From Rivularia sp. MS3 (GTDB lineage Bacteria > Cyanobacteriota > Cyanobacteriia > Cyanobacteriales > Nostocaceae), in the NCBI GenBank assembly GCA_019192545.1, contig JAHCMI010000060.1:1-58008 (forward strand): a DNA stretch of 58,008 bases, in the 5' to 3' direction. A program made the translations under genes and the position numbers. Under the pieces are notes generated by a model. It did not search any database. It was not told the DNA's origin and saw only the letters and a list, made by a program, of their open reading frames with translations. Every line of letters starts with the position of its first letter. The stretch's first letter is position 1. Of the stretch, positions 15,541 through 27,500 are shown piece by piece.

Positions 15541-18500
15541 ATGGCTAGCAAAGATATATTTAATAACGGCAACCCAGAAGAACTTTTTGACTCTTCACTG
15601 TTAGATTCTTCTCAAGAAGATATTTATGGTTTAAATTCAGGTAATAAAGATAATAATCCAGGTAGTGACCCTTTATCTACAGAAATAGAAAAACTTTCTA
15701 CAGATAATATAAATATTGCATATAGCACCGATAACCTTGGTTCCGAAACTGTTAGTTTAGTCTCGGAACCATTTTTATTCAACGAAACATCTTCTCAAAA
15801 TCTGTTATTAGGACAACAAGCAACTGATTTTAATAAAACCGATACCGATTTAGATAAAAATAATATTGATTTTCTTACGGGTAATAACGAAAATAATCCT
15901 TTAGTTGGTAATCCAGAACTAAAATTTTCAACAGATAATAACGACGATAATTCAACTTCTCCTACACCAACTTCAGCAATTCCCCAAGCACCTGGAGATA
16001 TCACCGAACTAAAATTCATCCAAGACAGAAGTAAACTCAAAGTTTTTGAAAATGGTGAGTTGGTTGAGGAAGTACAAGCTAAACAAAATCAACCCATACC
16101 TTTTACGATAGAAAGATTACAAATTGCTGCACTCAACAGTAATGATTTACCAAGAGTTCAAGATGATAGTACCTTTCATGATAATGGAGAAGGTATTGGT
16201 GTAAAAGATGGTTCTGATGGTAATTCTTCGCTGAGAAAACGCATTGATAATGATGAAATTATCCAAATAAAAATTCAGCCCACCGATAATTACAACAGTG
16301 CGTTTAGCGCAACGGTTGGTGTAGATAGAGTTGAAGCCATTGCTAATAAATCTGCTGGTGGTAAAGTCAAAATTGTTGCCATGCGCGGTGCAACTACTAT
16401 TGGCGAACAAATTTATAATATTACTAATAAAAAGGAACAGCTTACATTTAGTTCAGATACAGCTTTTGACCGTCTGCATCTGATGGCTGGAGATGATAAT
16501 ACTAAGTTTACATTCCGCTCTACCGAATTCCAAGCTGTTGTTACACCAACGAGCGAGTTAACTTACCTTGAATTTGCTCCAGACGAGTTGGGAATAAGTC
16601 TTACAGAGAATGGTTCGATTGTAGAACAATTTTCTGTAGGGGAAAACCAACCCTTACCTAATAATTCTTCGCGTTTGGAAGTAACTGCTGTTGATAGCCA
16701 AGATGACGGTAGCGTTTTAGATACAACCAATTATTTGAGTGCGGAAGGTATTGGTATTATTGATGGGGATGATAATACCGAAGTATTGCAAAAGCGTATT
16801 GATGGGGATGAAATATTAGAATTTAAGATAAAGTCTACCGATAATTACAATAGTGCATTATCTGCAATAGTTGCTTTAGATAAAATTAAATCTGTTAGAG
16901 CGAATAATAACGGTACCTTAAAAGACGGTGGTGCAGTCAAGATTTTAGCATTAAGAGAAGATGTTTTAGTAGGAGGAACAACCTACAACATCAACTCAGA
17001 AACGGAAGAAATATTCATCAGTAGCAACCAACCTTTTGATAAACTGCAAATTCAAGCAGGAAATGAAGCTACTCAGTTTACGCTGCGCTCTGTTGAATTA
17101 GAATCCGTTACCACCTCCCCATCACCAACAGCTAGTCTCAAATTTGTCCAAGATAGAGCGCGGCTGAATGTATTTGAGAATGATGTTCTCAGTAAGCAAG
17201 TCAGGGGTAGGCAAAACCAAGCTATACCAGATGCTTTTGAACGCATACAAGTAAGTGCAGTCGATAGCAGCGATGGTAGTACGGTTAAAGTAGACAGTAC
17301 TTTTATCGATACTGGTGAAGGTATTGGTATCACCGATGGACAAGACGGGAATAGCTCGCTTAAGAAAAAAATAGATGGAGACGAAATCCTTCAATTCAAG
17401 ATTAAGCCAACCCAAAGTTATGAAACTGCCAATCAAGCACTCATTAGTGTAGATAGAGTTAGCGCTATAGATAGCAAGAAAAATGGCGGTACTGTTAAAG
17501 TCGTAGCCTTGCGAGAAGGTAATATTGTTAGCGAACAAACTTATACGATTGCTAATAAAAACCAAGAGTTATCTTTTGCCAGCGATAACGCTTTTGATAC
17601 GCTACAACTGCAAGCGGGAGATAATAATACCAAATTTAGCTTTAGATATATTGATTTTGGTTTAATAACCAATATTACCGACAATACCGATACAGAAGCA
17701 CCCATTATTTCTGCGAATTTAGCTAACGATACTGCACCAAACGACACTGTAAACAACGACGGTATTACGTTTGATGCAACTATCGTCGGTACGGTAACTG
17801 ATAGTAGTCAAATAGCAACTTTTATTGCTGGTTTGGACGATACCCCGGTTGCAGATTATGAAAACGTACTACCGCAACTTAAAGAAGATGGTAGTTTTAC
17901 TATTAGTCAAACTGCTTTAGAACAAATTAACGGTGGTGTTCTAACCCCAGGTTCTCATACGTTACGCTTGCAAGCAGTAGACGCTTTTGGAAATCAAAGC
18001 GATGTATTTGATATTGCCTTTACTTTAGATAACGACACTGCCGAACCTACTCTCAGCCTACTCTCCACAAGCGATAGCGGTACTAGCGATACTGATAATA
18101 TTACCAACGATACGGTACCGAGAATTACAGGTAGTGCCGAAGCCGGTTCTGTAGTTCAACTGTTCCAAGCTGGAGAACAACAGCAAGATAGTCAATTAGT
18201 AGGAGAAACTACAGTTGACGACACGGGTAATTGGCAGATTGCGACAAATAACCTTGCAGACGGTACTTATGAATTTAGCGCGATCGCAACAGATATAGCG
18301 GGGAATACCAACACCTCTGCAACACCACTGCAAGTAACGGTTGACACTACACAACCAACAATCAATTTTACGACAAGCATCGATACAGAATCACTTGCCG
18401 AAGGAGCAAGATTAACTGGTAATTTAGACGGTAGTGGTAGCGATATTTCTGCTATCAGTTACCGTTTTGATGACGGTGCAGAAATTGCCGTTACCTTTGA

Positions 18501-21500
18501 TGATACGGGTGCTTTTGACCAAGAATTTGATTTAACTGGAATTAGCGATGGAGATTATACGCTAACGGTTACTATTACCGATACCGCAGGTAATATTAGT
18601 ACGACTACATACAATATTACTATTGCCGCTCCTTCTGAAATTACAGCAGCTTTAGCCAACGATACAGCACCGGATAGTACTACCAATAGCGACGGTATTA
18701 CCAGCGATGCAACGGTTAGCGGAAATATTAGTAATTTTAATAGTAATGTCCGTTTGCGAGGTGGTTTTGGCGAGACTTCTGCTGAAAATTATGTAGATAT
18801 TACCGATTCGGTTAACAGCGGTGGTAATTTTAATTTAAATTTGAGTCAACTGGCGAATATTAACCGTGCGTCTCTAGAAGATGGAGCATACAGCCTCAAT
18901 TTGCTCTTGGAAGACTTGCAGGGTAATCAGTTGAGTAATTCGGAAGTTAATTTTACTTTAGATACCAGCAATCCCGTTCTGGAACTAAATACCCCCGTAG
19001 ACGGTGGGGAACACAGTAGCTTATCTCGCTTGATTGGTAGCGTTAGCGATACTGGTAGTGGAATATTAGATACCAGTTACAGCTTGGACGGACAAGCTTC
19101 TTCTCCTCTGACAATCAATAATTCAGGTACGTTTGACCAACAAATCGTTCCCACGGGTTTGACAAATGGCGACCATAGTTTAACGTTATCGGTATTCGAT
19201 GTTGCCGGTAATTCAACTCAAACAAGTGCCAACTTTACCGTCAGCGATGATTTTATTATTGGAACAACGGATACACAAGGTTGGGGAATCAAGACAGCAG
19301 ACGGCGTAATTTTGGGAGAACAAAACAGCTTTGTTACCCAAACCGCAATGGAAATCGAACTCGGTCAAGATGAAGGCAAGCGTCAGTTAGAATTTGAAAT
19401 CGATGCTCAATTTGATACCAGCGACACTAATACGGCATCGGAAGATAGATTGTCGCTTTACCTAGTAGATTCATTTAGCCCAGAAGTTACTTTACTCGAC
19501 CAAGGAGAACCGGGAACTGCTTTATTCTCCCTTTCCGGTACCAATGCAGAATTTACTCCCGGACTGGTAAACTACGACGGAAATCGGGTGAGAGTTGACC
19601 TCACCAGCTTAGAAGGTCAAACCGGCGGTTCTTTGGTATTCCAATTAATTAACAACGATAGCGATACCGGTAGCGTCGTCCAAATCAAAGATATTACCAA
19701 CACCGTTGACACAGAAGCAATTGCGGGTCCCGTATTCCCTACAGATATCGAACGAGCAGATGTAGGGGAACAAATAAATCTAGGTGATTTTAATACCACA
19801 ACCGATGTAGAATTACTGCTATCCAACGTCCGCCTTGACAGCGATACGGGGACTTACACCGCAGACTTGCAGGTACGCAATAATGGAACTACAACCCTGG
19901 GAAGGGAATTAGTAGTTGCATTGACAAATTTACCTGATGGTGTTTCCTTAAACAACGCTTCTGGAAACGATTCAGAAAACTCTCCCTACATCAACCTCAG
20001 TAACGCAATTCGTCCCGGTGGCTTAAATCCTCAAGGGATATCCGACGCAGTACAAATCGTCTTTGATAACCCATCCCTCACCCGCTTCGATCTACAGCCA
20101 GTATTCTATGCCGGAGCGCCAGAACTACCGCCTCAACTGTCTCCTATAGAATCCCAGAGCGTAATGCCCGGTGAACGCTTAGAAATACCGTTAATTGCTA
20201 CCGACCCCAACGGCGACCCCATTAGCTACTCCCTGCGCTCCGATACCCCGCTACCTAAAGGAACCTTGTCCGGGGATGGAACGTTAATTTTTACCCCCGC
20301 TCCCAACGATATTGGCACCTATAGCTTCACCGTAATTGCTACCGCTGGTGGGGTGGACGTAACTCAAGACGTTACTATCACCGTAGAACCAGACCCGATT
20401 ACAACTACCCGCGTTTCTGGTGTAATTGAAAACACCGACCAAGAAGCATTAGCGGGAGTAGTAATTGAATTGGGTGGATTGCAAGCTACTACTGATGCTA
20501 ACGGTTATTTCCAACTAGAAGTAGATGGAGAACTACCCAGCGATACCCTTAAGGTAAGAGCAGAACTGCTTGCTGGTGACGATGCTTATCCGTTTATTGC
20601 CGAGAAACTGCCCCTGGTGTTGGAACATGAAGTTTATGAAGGGGTAAATAACGTTATTAGTCGTCCCATTTACCTGCCAGTACTGGATACGGAAAATGGG
20701 GTTGCTATTGACCCGAATGCGGATACAACCGTTACCACCGATACAATTCCCGGCGCATCCGTATTTGTAGCAGCAGGTAGTTTAGAAGACCAAGAAGGTA
20801 ATCCGTTTACGGGTGAGTTGAGTATCACAGAAGTACCACGAGACTTAACACCCGCTGCTTTACCAGAAAACCTGCGTCCGGATGTAGTAGTGACCATTCA
20901 ACCAGGGGAAATGGTGTTTACTACTCCCGCACCTTTATCGCTGCCTAACCGCGCCGGATATGCGCCGGGATTGGAAATGGACTTGTGGTCAATTAATCCC
21001 AATACCGGGTTGTTTGACAAAGTGGGAGTTGGGAAAGTTAGTGACGACGGTAGCGTAATTGAAACGATATCCGGGGGGATTCGTAATAGTAGTTGGCACT
21101 TCTTAGCACCACCACCACCAGAGCCAGATGATCTCGATAAAAACAAGCGTAACAAAGACGACAAATGTAAAAATTGCGAAGTTAAGAACGACATTAATTC
21201 AGAAGTAGAATTGCACTCCGGAACAGTCCTAGAAGCTCATAACCTCGTTACCTATCAATCCTTGGGTGAAACTAGAGGACTGACACTTAATTATCATTCG
21301 CTGCGTGCAGACCCCAGACAAATCGTAAATTTTGGCTACAACAATGTTGCATCCGCCTCAAGTGACAAATTAGTAGCCCGGTTAAAAATTAAATCTAATG
21401 ATTTTAAGTACGAACTTGCTGGCATTGCTTCCGGGCAATATGGATTGCTAGGCAGCGAGCATATCTGGGATATTCCTGAAAATAGTAACTCTCTTGATGC

Positions 21501-24500
21501 CGCTTTGCAGGTAGATATGCGTTCCATGTCTTCTGGTAAATATGAATATGATTTAACAACAGGTCTTCAAGTATTTACTGGAATAGAATTCTTTGGTTCT
21601 TTATCAACTGGTACGGGCGAAATAATCAATGTTAACAGTATCGATAGCGCCTTTGGTAGCGGTTGGGGACTGGCTGGATTGCAGGAAATTGTTGAAAATG
21701 ATGACGGTTCCTTGCTGCTAATCGATGGTGACGGTACTCAATTATTGTTTGAAGCTCCAATTCAAACTGATGATTTTTATATTTCCCCTGGCGGCGATTT
21801 TTCTAATTTGGAACGCTTAGTAGATGGTACTTTTCGCCGTACTATTGAAGACGGGACGGTATACCAGTTCAGCGCCCAAAACAAGCTTGAATTGGTACGT
21901 GACTCCAATGGCAATGAAACGCAGTACCAATACAATACTGACGGTCAGATATCTAAAGTTATTGACCCCGTAGGTTTGGAAACTACATTTGCTTATACCA
22001 ACGGCAGAGTTAGTAGTATCACCGACCCAGGAAATCGCATCACCGAACTTGAATACGATACCCAAGGTAATTTAATTAAAATTACCGACCCCGATGAATC
22101 TTCTCGCAAATGGGAGTACGACAAATCTCATCGCATGACCGCTGCAATTGATAAACGTGGCAATCGTGGAGAAGATATTTATGATGCTTACGGGCGTGTC
22201 AAGAGCGCCGTTCGTCCTGATGGTTCGGTGGTTAGAGTTGACCCGGTACAAACACAAGGATTATCCCGTCCGGAACAAACCCTTAATCCTTTCAATGCAC
22301 CTGTTGCTGAAGAACTGGGTGATGCGGATTCAAGTTATGCTGATGGTAACGGTAACGTAACTCGCACGAAATTAGACCAAGCAGGTCAAGCTATTTCCTC
22401 AATTGACGGGGCTGGATTTTTGCCTTCTGTTGAGCGGAATGACGATAATCTGGTGACAAAATCTACATCTGGTAGAGGAAATGTTACTGAGTACACTTAC
22501 GATGAAAAAGGCAACGTCCTCAGTATTAAAGATGAGATTTCCAGTCCCAATCAAGGAACGGGTAGCAACACTTCAAATAGCTTATTCGCCAATCCCATTT
22601 ATAAGACAAGAGAAAACCCCGACCAAATCGTAGCAGCAGACTTAAACGGTGATGGTTTTCTGGACATAATAAATGCGAATTCTTATTCTAGCGATGTATC
22701 TATTCTCTTTGGAAACGAAGATGGTTCTTTTGATGCTGCTACTAATTTTGAAATAGGAAGTAATCCTTCTTTTATTACTGTAGGGGATATAAATGCTGAT
22801 GATTCCCTTGATATAGTAAGTTTAAGCAATGATTCCAGTACTATATCCATATTATTAGGAGATGGGGAAGGTTCATTTACTACTGGCACCTCTTTTGCTG
22901 TAAAAGACAAATCCAGCTTCCTTGTTTTAGGTGATTTAGATAATGATGCTGACCTAGATATTGTAGTCGCCAGTGGTGAAGGCTATGGTGGTAGTCTATT
23001 GGTGATGTCAAACAACGGCGATGCTACTTTTTCTGAGATAGCAAACTACGAGATAGAAGAAGATCCAGAAAGATTAGCTTTGGGAGATGTTAATGGGGAT
23101 GGTAGTCAAGATATAGTAACTGCCAACAACTACTATATTCCTAGCGTATCGGTGCTGTTAAACAACGGCGATGCTACTTTTGGTCAAAAAACAAACTATA
23201 CACCAAGCGCAGTTTCTGATGTTGCATTGGGAGATGTAAACGGGGATGGAAGTCAAGATATAGTAACTGCAAACTATTATGGTGATACCACCGTCTCTGT
23301 GTTACTAAACAACGGTGATGGTACCTTTGCTGATAGCACTGAATATACTGTTGGAAGCTTTCCCAATTCTGTAACATTAGGTGATGTGAATGGGGATGGT
23401 CGCCAAGATATAGTAACTGCAAACTATTATGGTGATAGCGTCTCAGTGTTGCTAAACAACAGCGATGGTACCTTTGCTAATAGTACTGAATATGCACTTG
23501 GAGACTCTTTCAGGTCTTTAGCTTTAGGCGATGCAGACGGGGATGGTTTCCTCGATTTACTCTCCGCAAACTACTATGATGACAACGTTTCTATACTTTT
23601 GAACAATGGAAACGGTTCTTTTGAAACGACTGAATATGAAGTTGGTTTTTCTCCGGAATCAATAATCTCCGGGGATGTCAACGGAGATTCAATCCCCGAC
23701 CTATTAACGCCGAATACTTATGATAACGGCGTATCCGTTCTTCTCGGTAGAGGTGATGGTGTTTTCTCCGATCTGCTAAATTACGCTACTGATTTCTATG
23801 CTAAATCCGTTGCTTTGGGAGATGTAAATGGGGATGGAAGTTCTGACCTAATTACTTCTAACTACTACGATAACAATGTGTCAGTGTTATTAAATAACGG
23901 TGACGGTACTTTTGGCAGTAGCAGTGAATATACAGTTGGAAGTTCTCCGGGCTATGTAGCCACCTCTGATGTGAATGGGGACGGAAGTTCTGACTTAATT
24001 ACTTCTAGCAACTACTCGGACACCGTTTCAGTGTTATTAAATAATGGAGATGGCACTTTTGGTAGTAATAATGAATATGCAGTTGGAAGTTCTCCAAGCT
24101 ATGTAGCCACCTCTGATGTGAACGGGGACGGAAGCTTTGACATAATTACTGCTAACTACGGTTCGGACAGTATATCGGTGTTGTTAAATAACGGTGACGG
24201 CACATTTGGTAGTAATAGTGAATATGCCGTAGGATTTGGTCCGAAGTCAGTAGAACTGGGAGATGTGAATGGGGACGGAAATACTGACTTAGTTACTGTT
24301 AACTATAACAATGACAGCGTATCAGTATTGTTCAATAATGGTGACGGCACCTTTGGCAGTAATAGTGAATATACAGTAGGTGAAGACCCAACATCCGTAG
24401 CGTTAGGAGATGTGAATGGGGATGGGTTACTTGATATACTTACAACTAATTATTACGAAGATTCAGTATCAGTACTATTAGGCGATGGTTCGGGTTTCTT

Positions 24501-27500
24501 CCTAGAAGAAAATATTCGTTACTTCGGTGTAGGAGATTCTCCTAAATCTATTACCTTAGATGACTTTGATGGTGATGGAGATTTAGATTTCGCTACTACC
24601 AACAGCAATGACAATACCGTTTCTATCCGGCTCAATAATACTGTTAGTCCGGGAGGAAGTGTTGAAACTACCGAACGCCGTTACACTTACGACCCCATCT
24701 TCAACCAAGTAACCAGCGAAATCGATGAACTTGGTAGAATCACGCTCTACGAAATTGACCCCAATAACGGAAATATGCTTTCCACTACCAGAGTAGTAGG
24801 GGAAATCGGTGGCGACGATGACGTAACTACTAGTTATACTTATACGGACTTCGGTCAAATCGATACAATGACCGATGCTTTGGGTAGGATAACTGACCAC
24901 GATTATGATGATTTTGGCAGACTGATTAAGACGACCGTTGCTAAAGGTACGGTAGATGAAGCGATACAGCAGTTTGAATATGATGGTGCTGGAAATCAAA
25001 CGGCGTTCATTGATGAAAATGAAAATCGTACCGAGTATGAGTATGATGGTTTGAATCGTTTGGTGAGAACAATTGAAGCTGACCCAGATGGTACGGGACC
25101 GCTGACATCGCCTATTAGTACCTACGTGTACGATGATTTAGGTAATTTGGTATCACAGACTGATGCAGTTGGTAATATCAGCACCAATGAGTACGACGAT
25201 ATGGGGCGCTTGATAAAGAGCATTGATGCGCTTGGTAATGTTAATACCTACAGTTACAACAAAGCTGGAAAACGAGAGTCAGTTACAGATAAGTTAGGTA
25301 ATACAACTCAATATCGCTACGATGCCCGCAATCGCTTAATTGAAACAATTCATCCCGATGGTACAACTGAAAAACCTCAGTATGACTTTGATAATAATGA
25401 AGTTTCAACTACTGATGGGAATAACAACCAAACCAACAAAGTTTACGATGCTCGCAAACGGTTAATTCGTGAAATCGATGCCCTTGGTAATGTGACTAAG
25501 TACGAGTACGACGTAGCTAATCAGTTAATTGCGACCATTGATGCCAACGGGAACCGAACGGAGTACGAATATGATGACCTGGGGCGACGATTTGCAACAA
25601 CTGATGCTTTGGGCAATACAACCACCACAGAATTTAACAAAGTTGGAAATGTTGTTTCTCAAACAGATGCTTTAGGAAACATAACTAGCTACACCTACGA
25701 CAATCGCGATCGCAATATTCAAGTCACAAATGCTTTGGGTAATACAACCACTACAGTTTATGATGCTGTAGGGAACGTAATATCACAAACGGATGCTAAG
25801 GGACGTACAAACCAATACACTTATGACGCTCTCAATCGTCAAATAGCTTCAACCGACGCACTAGGAAATACTGCTACTACTAACTACAATGCTGTAGGAA
25901 ATGTCACATCACAAATAGATTTATTGGGACGTACAACTCAATACACTTATGATGCTCTCAATCGGCAAATAGCTTCAACCGACGCATTAGGAAATACGTC
26001 TACTACTGCTTATGACATCTTAGGAAACGTAATATCCACGACGGATGAACTGGGTCGTACAACTCGATTCATTTATGACGAACTCAATCGCCGCACGGGA
26101 ATCACGGATGCTCTAGGCAATACTACAATCACCAATTACGATGCAGATGGTAGAGTTGCGTCTTATACAGATGCCCTGGGTCGCTCAACACAATTCAACT
26201 ATGATGCCCTTAACCGTATAACGGGTGTTACAGATGCTTTGGGTAATACAACTACTACTGTTTATAACGCTGTAGGAAATGTTGATTCGACCACAGATGC
26301 TTTAGGACGCACGACGACATATGATTACGATGCCCTAAATCGCCAAACATCTGTCACTGATGCGCTAGGAAACACCACAACCACTACTTTTGATGAAGTG
26401 GGTAATATTTCTGCGATAACTGATGGTTTGGGGAATCAAACTAGCTTTACCTACGATGCGCTTTATCGTCAGATTGGTTTGACGGACGCGAATGGGGATA
26501 CCGAAACTACTACCTATGATGAGGTTGGTAATGTTGTCGCTAGAACTGACGCAGAAGAAAACACGACTACCTTTGGCTACGACGCTCTCAATCGATTGAT
26601 TGCTGAAACAAATGCCTTGGGTGCTACTCGCTTCTTTGATTACGATGCTATAGGAAATCAAACGCTTATTACAGACCGCAATGGTCGCAAGCGGACTTTC
26701 ACTTACGATCTACTCAACCGCCGCAATCAGGAAAACTGGCTGGATGAAAGTGATAACGCTATTCGTTCCATTGACTACACCTACGATGCTGCCGGTCAAC
26801 TTACTGCTGTTAGCGACCCGGATTCGGCTTATAGCCATACTTACGACGCTGCGGGACGCTTGATTAAAGTTAATAATGCAGGCACCACGGGCGTTCCCAA
26901 TGTATTGCTAAACTACACTTATGATGCTGTAGGCAACCGTTTGAGCGTTACCGATACTATTAACGGTCAACTAAGTGGTATTGAAGAATTTACTTACGAT
27001 AACCTCAACCGCGTAACTAAAATTACTCAAAGCGGTAACGAAGTAGCTGACAAGCGAGTTGATATGACCTACGATGCTGCCGGTCAGTTGAAGAATGTAA
27101 CCCGTTATGCTGATTTAGCTGGAACGCAACTGGTAGCTGATAGCATTCACACCTATGACGATGCTGGCAAGTTGAGTGGATTGTCTCATGTCAAAGGTGA
27201 TACAACCTTTGCTGACTACAATTGGGATTACGATACTGCAAATCGGATTACTCAATTCACTTCTTCTGATGGCACCAGCGACTACAGCTACGACAATACA
27301 AATCAACTAACGGAAACCGACCATAGTTTCCAAGCAGACGAAGCCTACAGCTACGATGACAACGGTAATCGCACTAACACCGGGTACGTTACAGGTGGCA
27401 ACAATCGCTTGCAATCGGATGGTATTTATAATTACGAATATGATGCCGAAGGCAATCTTACCAAGCGAACTGAAATTGGTACGGGTGAAGTAACGGAATA

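Noticed and set aside
24583-24999. 138-aa minus-strand frame inside the RHS gene
   Set aside because: Shadow of the FG-GAP/YD coding repeats, as are the other minus-strand frames between 15.8 and 27.7 kb.
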